DNA of 64,000 nucleotides from Ryuthela nishihirai (Eukaryota; Arthropoda; Arachnida; Araneae; Heptathelidae), in NCBI GenBank assembly GCA_038380435.1, contig JAWZYU010000019.1:29661801-29725800 (forward strand), given 5' to 3'. The position numbers and the translations under genes are program-made. Position 1 is the stretch's first letter; each line of letters begins with the position of its first letter. Under the pieces are notes generated by a model. The model was not told the origin of the DNA. It saw nothing but the letters and a program-made list of their open reading frames with translations, and made no database searches. Below are positions 34,180 to 44,931 of the stretch, piece after piece.

Positions 34180-34330
34180 AGGTTGGGTGGCCTTTACGTG
34201 AAACTTCCATATATCTCTTGAGTAAGTTCTCACTGCCAACCATCTCTAAGCCTAAGGGGCATTGTGACTTAGCCATTTAGTCCACTGTGTACTCAAAAGT
34301 GCTACTCAGCGATAAAGCGTTCCAACCCAT
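34180..34330 (+). mobile_element. SINE-A 3'-end fragment
   Basis: 'caaccatctctaagcctaag', 'gccatttagtccactgtgta', 'aagtgctactcagcgataaa' follow the SINE-A 3' end on the + strand. Diverged. Confidence 0.65.
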
Positions 34331-35335
34331 ACTAATCTTATCACAAGATAAAATGTTTTTTTCTGTAATATAAAAATATAATAAAATAAATCTCTAATAT
34401 AATATTTTAATCTGAGCAGAAGGATATATCCTGTATCTCCCACAGTGAGAAACATTCCTTTTCTTTAAATCCATCGCGCGAATCTGCGGAGTTAACCTTT
34501 GCTCCTTTCTTCTTCCTAACGTTTTCGCAACTCCACGCATATGCGTCTACATACTGTCTTCGTAAAATGAGCACATATCTCTGATCTCCTTAGATTTGTC
34601 ACCTTCACTCCAGCTATCAGGTGATGCAGCTTTCTACGACAAAAAAGAAAATGTCTAGTTACAATTTAATTCTATGTTTTCATCAAACAACGATGACATA
34701 GAAAAAAAAAGACATCACGAAAAAGAAGAAATTGGCACAAAATATCCAACAATTAGTGAAAAATTCAATCTTACTTACTTTACCTTCTTCTATTTTCGTT
34801 ATCTTAGAGTGGCAAACATGAAATAGGGTTGTTTTTGCTCCCACTCTTTAAATTTCGTCTTTCCGTTGTGATGCGTGTTAAGCAATATTTTCATACAGTG
34901 AGTTATCGATACAACGAACGCCAGAGAAAAATTCAATATGATTACTATGTATCTCTGTATAAAAGTGTTTCATTTTAATGAATACCAGTATAACGGAAAA
35001 TATTACTTAATAAAAATTTATCCTGATGAAAAGCAGACCAGTATAACGAAATTTGAAAAGAAAATCCGTTAACAAACAATATGAACAACGCATATTTTTC
35101 CATCTTTGGGTGCTTTGGGTTTTAGCATCTAGCAAAGCTGCAATGATCTAAACGCTATGAAATATCTAACCAATCGCAGAATTATGTATCACTTGCTATT
35201 GCCCCCTCCTGGTATTGCACCCCCCCCTATTATACATCTTTGTCGATTTTCACTGCTTTCAGCAAGATTAATTCTCTCCCCGTGCTCTGTCGGCACAGTC
35301 CTTAAGCTTCATTGCCACAGCACGGGGCCACCCAA
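34331..35335. other. No recognised gene
   Basis: AT-rich. Around 34880-35060 'cagtgagttatcgatacaac' and repeated 'ccagtataacg' words recall pogo/Tigger-type terminal sequence, but I could not pair two ends. Confidence 0.35.
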
Positions 35336-35660
35336 CACCTCCTATAACAGAAAGCCAAAGGACAAATTTATGACATCAGCTAATGTAGTCCTTCCATATA
35401 GACACCTCTCATATTTTTTATTCTAATGTTATTATTGGTAAATCCTGTGCTAATCTTTATACTAATATTGTCTATAAAAATATCTTATTTAGGAGAAAAA
35501 TTATTTGTATTAATTATCATTATTATATTTAATAATAAATACGAATAATTTTCTTTCTAAATAAAATATATTTATAAATAAACATTAGTATAAAGATTAG
35601 CACAGAATCTACCAGTAATAATATTAGAAACAATAATTTAAGAAGTTTCTGTATAGTAAG
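35336..35660. mobile_element. AT-rich palindromic repeat, family P, copy 1
   Basis: Opens 'caacacctcctataacagaa'. The interior folds on itself: 'ctaatgttattattgg' to 'ttagtaatattgt'-type sequence near 35425-35480 pairs with 'aacattagtataaagattag' and 'ccagtaataatattag' near 35581-35625. A second copy with the same opening and the same internal palindrome is at 53814, so this is a dispersed element and not a local hairpin. Confidence 0.75.
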
Positions 35661-35692
35661 TTCATTCTTTCTCACATCTGAATCATAGGAGT

Positions 35693-36390
35693 TTGATAAG
35701 TCAAACCATTGATCCATTTCTAGATTTCGGACTGAATAAAAACGACATAGTGACCATTACCAGGCTCAGAACAGAGACCACAAGACTGAATGATCAAATG
35801 CATAAGATTAACAGAGCTGAGTCATCTTCCTGTGATACATGTAGAACAAATGAAACAGTCTCTCATGTGTTACTTAATTGCAGCAGATTTGATACTCATA
35901 GAGATCAAATGTTTCACTTACTGGAAGAAATTGGAAGTAAGGAATTTACACTCAAAGATCTACTCGGACATCAGAATTTGATAAAAAGAAAATATACTTT
36001 TAAATTAATTTTGCAGTTTTTAAAAGATACTAATTTGATTGACAGAATTTGATTTAGTGCCCAAATAGTGCCACGATGTTTCTGCATTAAGAGATTGAAT
36101 GCTTTTAAAATTTTAATAATGTGAATCAAGAACTTTCAGTTTCTACTGAACTACCTCCTTCCTTCAGAGAACTCTGGAATGTTTATAGAATGTTTATTTG
36201 ACCTCAAATCTAAGATTACTGGCAATTTTATGGTTTTGCTTTTGAAATTTGGTTTTCCAGACTCAGTTGGGAGAACTCGACATAGTGCACGACCGTTCTT
36301 AAAAGAATTTCCGGACGAGAGGGGCGAAAGGCCCCGAGTGATTTCCGGAATAATAGTTTATATTGAAGAAGAAGAAGAAGGACTAAGTGA
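35693..36390 (+). pseudogene. 3' end of a LINE: ORF2 C-terminus plus 3' UTR and (gaa)n tail
   Basis: The frame 35693-36052 (119 codons) ends in the zinc-binding segment found at the end of RNase H-containing LINE ORF2 proteins. It has 'TRLRTETTRLNDQMHKI', then C-x2-C (SSCDTCRTNE), then H-x4-C (VSHVLLNCSRFD). Reverse transcriptase and RNase H domains are missing, so it is a 5'-truncated insertion, as is typical of LINEs. About 330 bp of untranslated sequence follows and ends in gaagaagaagaagaag near 36368-36384, which looks like the element's simple-repeat tail. The family differs from the LINEs at 41066 and 48905. Confidence 0.75.
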
Positions 36391-36950
36391 CGTCATAAAT
36401 TTGGTCCTCTCTCTTTCTCTCTCTTTCTGTTGTAGAAGGTGTTGAGCCACCTCTCTTTGTGTAGCCAGTGAGCTACCGATGAAAAATAAATTTGTAACAG
36501 AGTGAAACGGAGAAAAATAGAGAAAAATCATTTCAGTTTTCTATACGGCCTTTCAGCTGAAAAGTTTGGCCAGGCTTGCCCTAGCATAAAAGGGGATTTT
36601 CACACTTCGCACGATCTACGCAATTCTAATTGTATTGCATTCGAAGTAACGATAGGGTCCAGCGAAAAGTTCTTTCAAATCAATTCCAATCCACGCTTTA
36701 TATTTCATCATTCTCTAAATTCAAGTTATTTTTGTATTTGTTCGCTATTATTGTTTTAGTCAAGTTCGTTAACTAGTTGTGTGTTTGCACACGGTATAAA
36801 ATGGAGAAGAAAGGACAATTAGGGACAATAGTTATTATTGTCCCTGTAAGTAGCAAGTATTTAATTTTTTTCCATATTTAGGGTTAAAAAAATCCTTTAG
36901 TAAAAATAGATTCTTGAATCTACAGTATGTATTTTTCCCCATGTTATACA
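36391..36950. other. No recognised gene
   Basis: Unassigned. A small hairpin, gggacaatag-ttatta-ttgtccct, lies near 36821-36845, and a pyrimidine-rich run near 36405-36430. Confidence 0.45.
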
Positions 36951-37157
36951 CAAAGTGCAAGGTTTCTCAACATAGGGTAGGCGGAATATTTTTTGGGGTA
37001 CGCCGTGAGAGCTGAAAAGTCGCTAGATCTAATAACAAAGTCGCTAAGTTGGCATTATTATACTATAACTATAGTTTTATCTACCTATATAAGGGGTACG
37101 CCAGTTACATACACATTTACAGGGGTTACGTGAAGCATAAAAGGTTGAGAACCACTG
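36951..37157. mobile_element. hAT-like MITE (degenerate)
   Basis: The right end 'aaggttgagaaccactg' (37141-37157) is the classic hAT terminus in reverse (CAGTGGTTCTCAACC). The left end near 36953 (gtgcaaggtttctcaac) is a degraded counterpart. The internal 'ggggtacgcc' words repeated near 36995 and 37093 are also typical of such elements. No clean 8-bp TSD was found and there is no coding region. Confidence 0.5.
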
Positions 37158-37305
37158 ACCTAATGTGAGATGGGTAGACAGTGTCAGACAATATCTTGTT
37201 AAATTTGGCCTGCAAAATAGATTTGTTCACAGAATGTTTTTTTTTTGTAACTGTCAGACCTTTCCCGATGGAGAATTAAAATTGGCTTGCTGTAACCACA
37301 TGCGG

Positions 37306-37689
37306 GTTGGGTTGCTTTACATCTGAGCGGCACTTTTTTGCACACCATGGTCTAAATGACCAGGTCACATGGACCCCGAAGGCTCAGAGAAGGTTTGGGG
37401 AGGGAACCAACTGGGACAGCTGTTGGGAGACAGATGGTAGCCTCCCGTCAAGGCCATCCAGCGTGTTCTTTAACGTGCACAGGGTATGGCTCTCCCGCAC
37501 ACGGGGCCACGGCTTAACGTCCCATCCGACGGACGGCGGCCTTTCCAAGCCCATCGGTGTCCCTTACTGACCGTGGGCAGGGCGGGGAATTTTGCGGAGA
37601 TAAATCTCAACGCTGACCCAGCTGGGACTCGAACCTGGGAACTACAGATTACGAGCCTGGCGCGTTATCGACTGAGCAACCCCCGCCCC
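37306..37689 (-). mobile_element. SINE-A, full-length young copy with TSDs
   Basis: A 384-bp minus-strand copy nearly identical to the reference, flanked by a perfect 13-bp TSD taaccacatgcgg (37293-37305 and 37690-37702). The head is intact: gctgggactcgaacctggga, gattacgagcctggcgcg. It lies about 450 bp upstream of the first ZP exon, antisense to that gene. Confidence 0.94.
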
Positions 37690-37702
37690 TAACCACATGC
37701 GG

Positions 37703-38136
37703 CATCAATAGCATAGTTGCTCCTTCTTAGCCTACAATTTTTTCACTAACGGTGATTTTAAGTTTTAGATCATAAATGATAGCACTTGTTGTTGGATATA
37801 TTCAGGAATAACAAACTATAGTGTCATTCCTGAATATATGCAACTTTGTGTAAGCGTTGTGACGTGATATCATATTTAAATTATGGTTCGTAAGGTCTAC
37901 TCATTGGAACACGAAACGTGGGACTACAAGTCTTTATTATCGCAGTTACAAATGGGAGGAAAAAATTATTTCGCTGCTAACGCTCATTCATATCATAAAA
38001 ATATTTTACGAGGTAAGCATATTTGATATAGTTTTATTTCATTTGCATGCTAGCTCAGAGTAAAACGGCGATCAAGAAGCGGACAATACGAACGTTTTAT
38101 CTCTAGCGAATGTTCTATTTTTACTGATCCGTACAG
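37703..38136. other. Intron end upstream of the ZP exon
   Basis: AT-rich sequence ending in 'tttttactgatccgtacag', a plausible 3' splice site. 'tattcaggaatgacactatag'-type words appear in both orientations near 37797-37840 as a small hairpin. No earlier exon recognised. Confidence 0.5.
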
Positions 38137-38290
38137 GTGCCCCGTGGAAGCAAAAATGATGAGAGAAGTTCGCACCATCGATCCGCAGAGCAAATCCTTG
38201 GAAGGATACCTGGAGGCCTTCACCTTCACCGGAAGCAGCATGCTGGAATTGGAGGCTGAAGTGGAGACCTGCAGGGACAACTGCAAACCG
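38137..38290 (+). CDS. Exon of a ZP-domain (cuticlin-like) protein gene: end of the ZP domain
   Basis: A 154-bp exon between a 3' splice site (ccgtacag before 38137) and a 5' splice site (gtacgtga from 38291). One base completes a split codon, then 51 codons run to a codon boundary (phase 0). The peptide has the hallmark end of a ZP domain: an initial C (CPVEAKMMRE), the aromatic block 'LEGYLEAFTFTGSS' (family pattern L..-F-AF-F-S), then VETCRDNCKP (family pattern V..C...C.P). ZP proteins are secreted or membrane-tethered polymers; in arthropods many shape the apical matrix and cuticle. The other frames contain stops. The GC content and codon use stand out from the AT-rich flanks. The next exon that I recognise is 14.4 kb downstream. 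Which ZP gene this is cannot be said. Confidence 0.82.
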
Positions 38291-39177
38291 GTACGTGAAT
38301 ACCTTAAGGAGCTTTTCTCTCTAAGACAGGAACGGAAAACGGTTGCATATGGTGGATTCCCAGGGAGGCATTAACATGACGGTGGGAGGTTATTGAGAGG
38401 AGGGGAGGGGGGAGGTTAAAATGTGTGTGTGGGGAGGGACGGGGAAGAGAATTCCCTAATGTGAAACAGCGCATCGAATCGTTGGCACTGTCCGCTTTTG
38501 TTTTCTGCATCGGCCAGAGAGGCATCGAGGTAGGGGAGCGTTCAGAGGATGATTAATTGCCTTGCGTCAGAACGATGTGAATGAAACTTGAACGATGCGT
38601 TAATTGATGTTAGATGCGGAAATGTGAAACGTTGAACCTGAAGCAATCAATAGACTTCGCACAGGAGGCGAAAATCATAATAAAACGAAAAGAAGTCTGA
38701 AAATGACGGTTATAAATCACAAGAAGCTTCTTTTTTCCTCCAACTACATTTTTTTTATGAAAACGGGGGAGTTTCTTTAGCTCACTATACTGTTGTTGGT
38801 TTTTTTTTAACATGAAACCCATAAAAGGAGATATGAATGGTAGTTTTATCTCAAAGGAAAGTGAACAGATCTTTAGTGATTGGTTTTTCTTGGTTAGCTA
38901 TAGGGTAATTCCGTAAACTTTCACTAGATAAGATGAAATATCATTTTATATTTTCTTCGGATCATTTTTCTCTAGTAGACATATATAAATGAGGGAGAAT
39001 TTTTTTATTACTTTTTTCCTTTTAACTGTTCTTGAGGAATAACCCTTCCCTGCAGTGGCCAGGGATAACTAAAAATTAACTTTTAAGCGTTTTTGCCATT
39101 AGCAAATATCTCATTAAATATCAAAGTTAATTATAGCACTCGAAGATCGTTTAAAACTTAATTTCCTCTCATTTGAG
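38291..39177. other. Intron, first part
   Basis: Starts with the 5' splice site gtacgt. G-rich stretch at about 38386-38450 (gaggggaggggggagg). No further exon seen. Confidence 0.5.
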
Positions 39178-39417
39178 GGTTGGATTGTTTTACCTTTGCG
39201 TGACGCCTTTTTCTACACACAATGGCTAAATGGCCAGGTCACAAGAACCCCAAGGGCTCACAGAAGATTAGAAAGGTACGTACCGAGCATCAGTTAAGAG
39301 ACAGATAGAAGCTCCCGTGAAGGCTATACAGCCTGCTCTTTAACGTGAACGGGGTATGGTTCTCTCGCACGCTATTTTACATTCCATCTAATGGATTCCA
39401 GCTTTTTCAAGTCCATA
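39178..39417 (-). mobile_element. SINE-A, diverged and internally deleted, leading into an array
   Basis: 'gggttggattgttttacctt', 'ggccaggtcacaagaacccc', 'gctctttaacgtgaacgggg' follow SINE-A. After 'ttcaagtccat' the roughly 70 bp that should precede the B box are missing and 'aacctgggaactgcag' follows directly. That joined sequence is what is multiplied in the adjacent 88-bp repeat. Confidence 0.8.
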
Positions 39418-40085
39418 ACTTAACCTGGGAACTGCAGACTAATAGTATGGCACGCTACCGACTGCGATCAATCCGCCAACAGATTGTGGCTTTGCCAAGC
39501 CCATACCTTAACCTGGGAACTACAGATTAAGATCTTGGCACGCTACCGACTGAGACAACCCCGCCAACAGATTGTAACTTTACCAAAGCCATACCTTAAC
39601 CTGGGAAATACAGATTAAGAGCCTGACACCGTACCAACTGAGACAAACCTGCCAACGGATTGTGGCTTTATCAAGTCCGTACCTTAACCTGGGAAATACA
39701 GATTAAGAACCTGGTATGCTACTGAATGAGACAATCCCGCCAACACATTATGGCTTTACGAAGCCCATACTTTAACCAGGGAACTACAGATTAAGAACCT
39801 GGCACGCTACCGACTGAGACAACCCCGCCAAACGTTTGTGGCTTTGCCTAGCCCATACCATAACTTAGGAACTACAGAATAAGAACCTGGCACGCTACCG
39901 AATGAGACAACCTCGCCAGCAGATTGTGGCTTTACCAAGCCCGTACTTTATCCTGGGTACTACAGATTAACAACCTGGCACGCTACCGACTAAGACAATC
40001 CCGCCAATGGATTGTTGCTTTGCCAAGCCCATACCTTAACCTGGGAACTACAGATTAAGAACCTGGCACGCTACCGACTAAGTCA
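39395..40085. repeat. 88-bp tandem repeat made from a SINE, about 8 copies
   Basis: Each unit joins about 30 bp of SINE body (attgtggctttgccaagccc, atacctt) to about 58 bp of the tRNA-like head (aacctgggaactacagatta, then cctggcacgctaccgactga and gacaaccccgc). Unit junctions at 39473, 39561 and 39649 show the 88-bp period. Every unit carries the 3' part of the SINE B box (aacctggga) and the A-box region (ctaccgactgag) in minus orientation, diverged from a functional promoter. It lies in the ZP gene intron. Confidence 0.9.
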
Positions 40086-40109
40086 ACTACCTTACAACCG
40101 AATAAGACG

Positions 40110-41065
40110 AATGGATGGAAATGATTAGGTTTACAGGACGATCGAAACCATTGGACAGGTGCGAGCTGACGTGATAGGTGCAGAGCAGTCAAACTCAAAT
40201 AAAAGCAACTAAAGCTCCCTGATTTACAAAACGTTGTGGAAATTGTTCTAAACCGCTAAAGCTGCTCTTACGCAGACGTCGACAGCCGTTCTAATAGTTA
40301 ACAGACTTCGAACGCGAAAGAATCATCGGTTTTAGAGACTTGGTTTGTGGTACAGAGATGTGGCCAACCTTGTTGGCCGCAATCCCAGCTCATCTTACAT
40401 ATTTGGTAACAGTGGGTTCACGTAGGGTCGAGCACACCCCACAAGGATCAGGAAGACGACGTATGGCCATGGAGCAACAGGACCGCCATTTGATACGCGT
40501 GATTTTGCGTGATAGATTCGCGACTACAACGCAACTACAAAGCGACTGGCAATAGGAAATACATCGAATATCAACCATGTCGACAATAAACAGCATGCTT
40601 TTGCAGTTTTCATTGCGAGTCTATCGTCTGGCACTGCGTTTGCCCCTCACATCTGCCCACATGTAAGCACGTCGTAGTGTCGCCTCAGACAGAACTGAAA
40701 CGTACAAGAGTGGAGTAACGTGGTGTTTAGAGACGAATCTCATTTTTGTCCTGGTCAGCACGATGGTAGACAACGTGTTCGCCGTCATCCAGAGGAAAGA
40801 ACGCCGCCTAGTGCGTCCGAAATCGTCACACAGCTTCAGCACCTTGTGTCTTGGGGTGGGATGCCATTAGTCGGACATATCGGTCAGAACTGGTCATTAT
40901 AAGGAGATCTCTAACTGCCCAACGATATGTTACCAACATTTTTCAGCAAGTGGCTGTACCATTTGTTCAGCAGCACAGAACTTTATACCAGAAAGATAAC
41001 GCCCATCCCCCCATAGCCTGCATTAGTCTGCAATATGTATACGAGCAAAACGTTCAGGTACTACC
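40110..41065 (+). pseudogene. Tc1-like transposon, 5' part (transposase N-terminal and central region)
   Basis: The left part of a decayed Tc1-family transposon. N-terminal piece at about 40300-40555: FERERIIGFRDL, then RRRMAMEQQDRHLIRVILRDR FATTTQL, a paired helix-turn-helix region. Catalytic piece at about 40715-41065: VFRDESHFC with the first D, GQHDGRQRVRRHPEER, then LTAQRYVTNIFQQVAVPF and YQKDNAHPP with the second D. Frameshifts separate the pieces. A 6646-bp LINE is inserted within the codons of 'VQVLP' just after the second D; the rest resumes at 47712. A left terminal repeat was not found, so the left boundary is approximate. Confidence 0.83.
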
Positions 41066-41304
41066 TCTGGTTAATACGGGGTGGGGAGTGGGTCCCGAAG
41101 GACCCACTCCCCATGGGGAAAGCACGTGCTCCGTCTCACGACACTACACGTGCATAGCAACTAGAGGCTTGGAAATAGAAGATGAAGTTTGTCTCAGAGG
41201 AGACCAGTCAGGACATGGAGTATGGGTGGCGTTAAAGGGGGTGCTGAGTGCAGCCCAGGGAGAAGGTTGGAAAATAAGTCAAAGAGAGACAGCAGCCACG
41301 GACC

Positions 41305-44300
41305 TCAAAGGAGAGAGTCCCGAAGCCGGCAGACAAGCCAGCCTATGTCCCTCAAGTGTGCCCTGACACGGGCACTCTCGATGGACACAGAGACCAGTTC
41401 GCCTGCTACCTCATTGATCGCTTGGGAGTCCCTGAGTTCGTTAGCGAACCCTTCAGTGATCGGACATCTGAGGATATAGTGCCCGACATCTGCATCTGGA
41501 GCCCCACAGCCGCAGTAACTGTGGGCAGAGATTTTGAAACGCTCCAGGTATTTGGGGAAGCTCCCATGTCCTGTTAGGACCTGCGTCAAATAGTGGTCAG
41601 AGGATCTCAGGGATAGACTGACCCTTTTCAAGAATGTCTTTGTTTGAAGACCATTCTCAGTCGTATTCCAGAGCCTCTGCCACTCCTGAATGGTACCTTG
41701 GCCAATTATAGACTTCAGGGTAGTTTTTGAAGTCTTTACCGCTATCACAGGTTGAGTGTTATTACCTGCGGAACGGGCCAGTTGGTCGGCCCGCTCGTTT
41801 CCTTCATGCCCTACGTGTGCCCTAATCCAGGAGAAGGATACCCTGGGCATGCTCTGACTGCCCAGGATGCACTTGATCTCATTCACTATTTGATGCCTGT
41901 TGGTTGCATCTTCAAGTGCATGCAGAGTTGCTTGGCTGTCCGTGTACAGCCTTATGTCGTTATTCAGACCACCGTCATTGAGGGCCCAGTTAAGGGCCTC
42001 TCTGATAGCGAGCAGCTCTGCTTGGAAGGCCGAGCCATTATTTGAAACCTTCCTCTGAAAGTCATACACTTTGGCCCCTTGATTGAAGACAGTGAAGGCT
42101 AGGCCCACACCCTCCTCGCTCTTGGAACCGTCGGTGTATATTTCAGTATCTGTACCTGATGGTAACTCCGTGGACCAGGGCACACATAGTCTCCTTGTGG
42201 GATGCAGATCCCACTTAGCGGTATTTACCTCAAATTCCTCAGGGTCATACTGGACTCCAAGGAATGTTGCTTTTTCCTTAGCCTGCAGGATTCTGAATAT
42301 GGTCGCTTCTTTACCGACCGTCAAAAATAGCGGAGGGATCCCTGCAAGTACCAGGAGGGCATCCGTAGATGTTGTCCTGTAAGCCCTGGTAATTCGCAGT
42401 AAAGCTGGTCGTTGGGCTGCAAGCAGCTTTCTACACATTATGGAGTGGTCCATCGGGCGCCACCAGGCACCCGCACCATATGTTAGGATCCTCTCCGTTC
42501 CCCTAAGATAAATTTCTTTGAGGACCTCGCTTCTGAGTCCCCATGAGACGCGAGCCATACGCCCCAGCTTACACATAACATTGGTGCATTTAGCTTTTAG
42601 GTCCTGCAGGTGTGGGATCCAGCTCATCCTCTCATCCAGAGTGATCCCCAGGTACTTTAATGTTGTCGCATGGCGGATATTTTGGCCTTTTAATTTAAAA
42701 ATAGGATACCTCTTCTTGAGGACACCCTCTTTTGCTATAGTCATTGATGTTGTCTTTGCAACGCTGAACCCAAGCTTATTGCGCAGACACCATCCTTCCA
42801 GTATTTTGATTGCTGCATTGCCAGCATCCTCCAGCTTAGCTCTGGAGGACGCTGTTATGGCAAGCAGCAAGTCATCTGCGTACGCCTGGAGCCAGACTCC
42901 CTCGGGCATATTCAACTCCAGAGCAGAATCAGCGACTAAGTTCCAGAGGAACGGTCCGCTGCACGACCCTTGTGGGCAGCCTCTTTCCAAGTTTCTTGAG
43001 GCAGTCCCGCTAGCATGTGAATATGTGACCATCCTCTTGCTGAGGTAATTGGCCACTAGAATGAAAATGTTCCTGGGGCAGGAACACTCCTTCAATTTAT
43101 TCAAGATTGCAGGCCACCAGACATTGTCGAACGCGCCTGTCACATCCAAGGCAATGAGAGAGGTGTGCAACTTGTGCACTTTATTTATCTGAACAATGTC
43201 CACCACCTGTTTGATAGAAGCGGTGGTGGACTGGTCTGTTCTGAACCCAAATTGCTTGGGATTCAGGAATCCGTTCTTATGGCAGTGGTAGTACATCCTG
43301 TTTGTCAGGAGTTTATCCAGCACCTTTCCCAACACCGGCAGCAGACATATCGGTCTGTAGGATCTTGCATCTGCCGGATCCCTACCTGCCTTGTTAAAGA
43401 GGACAAGGTCAGCCTGTTTCCAGGCGGTTGGGAAGGCTCCCAGATTCAAGCATTTGTTGAAGAGCTGTGTGAACAGGCTTTTATGTTCATTAAACACCTG
43501 AGAAACGATCTCCACTGTCAGACCATCGTTACCCGGGGCTTTGCCCCGGGCCATTTCCCTGATTACCTCTCTCACCTCCTCTTCTGTAAACGGGACGTCA
43601 TCCAGCGTATCCGGTGGAGTCCTGCAGTTTTCCCTAAGGAGTTGATGTTCTGCATCATCAGAGCTCCTGTCATCTTTAGGGAATAGATTATCTAAAAGTA
43701 CCTGGATGGTCTCGCCAAAGGAAGTGGTCTTGGATCCATCTTCCTTGCGGACATAAGCAATTTCCAGGGGTTTAAAATCTTTATCCGTAGCTAGCCTGTA
43801 CTGTAATGTGAAAGGGTTCTGTGCAGAGACCTCGCTGCAGAACTTCTGCCAGGAAGTCAGCTGCGCCTCTCGTATGGTGAGCTTATACTTTGCTTGTTCC
43901 ATCCTGTACAGTTCCTCTCTGGCACTTCTCTCCACATTGTGGCACCTTTGATATCTCCGTCTGAGAGCTCTTACTCTTTTCCTTCTAACTGTGAGCTCAG
44001 GTGTCCACCAGGGCACTGATTTATTGCCTACTCTGGGTCGCCTTTTGAACCCGAAGGTCATCTCACATCCAGTACATAAACATTCAGTCAGTTCTCCCAA
44101 GATGTTATCTAGAGAACTGCAATCTCCTATGTCACCGACGCGCTGGCCGATCTTCGCCAGTTCCGGTGACACACAGTGCATGAGCTTGCACCAAACAGGA
44201 GCTTTGCCCACCGCAAACCGTCGTGCATGTTGTGGTGGAGATGATGTTCCACCCACCTGGAACATGATGTAATTATGGTTGCTGTTAGAGACCATGTCGT

Positions 44301-44931
44301 TGACGCACCAGCCCTGAATCAGGGGAAACAACCGAGGTGATACCAGGGTCAAGTCTATCCAGCTCTGCCCTCTTGGGCCAGTAAAAGTAGCTGGAGTGTC
44401 CCAATCATTTAACAAATACAAGTCAGCCGAGTTGATAAAATCAAGAGTCATATCACCTCTGACATCTTATCGGTTTGAACCCCACAGGGGATGCTTCGCA
44501 TTGAAGTCCCCGCCGATAATTACGGTCTTAGAGTTAACCCGAGCCAGGACGTTTTGCAGCTCGGTTAACAAGTCCTCAATGTTGTTGCTTGGAGGACAGT
44601 AAATGGAGATGGCGTGTACTATTAGTCGTCCGTACCCAATCTCCACTACTACAATTTTATCTGTGTGATATGCCAGGATGGCATTCACCTTGGGGTTCAA
44701 AACAACAATTCCAGCTTTAGGCTTGGTGCCTTTTTCACAAAATTGCCTGCTAGTCAGAGGGAGTCCTCTAATAATGTTCTCTGTGCAGTAGGGTTCCTGC
44801 ACAAGAGCAACATCGACTCCTTCCTCTTTTATCACCTGGCTGAACTGGGCCATTGCGGCCCTAACCCCATTTAGATTTATTTGAACAAATTTAAGACTTA
44901 CCCCTCGAACACCTGGAGGCCTACTGCCCAT
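41305..44931 (-). pseudogene. LINE ORF2: endonuclease, reverse transcriptase, RNase H; one in-frame stop
   Basis: 1208 codons in one frame with a single internal TAA at 44467-44469 (codon 155), right after GGDFNAKHPLWGSNR. The enzyme would nick the target and copy the element RNA in place. Endonuclease, about residues 10-230: FVQINLNG, VQEPY, GGDFNA, SWIDLTLVSP. The usual S-D-H motif near its end reads SNH (SNSNHNYI), an altered catalytic position. Reverse transcriptase, about 445-720: GKAPGNDG, SYRPICLLPVLGK, LDVTGAFD, GCPQGSCSGPFLWN, and YADD near residue 682 (about 42885 in the window). RNase H, about 915-1045: YTDGSK, AELLAIREAL, YTDSQA, HVGHEGNERAD. A C-terminal zinc segment follows (CGCG, H, C). 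The RNase H and 'GCPQGS' blocks fit R1/LOA-type elements. Read-through aside, this copy would yield only a 154-residue endonuclease fragment. Confidence 0.94.
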
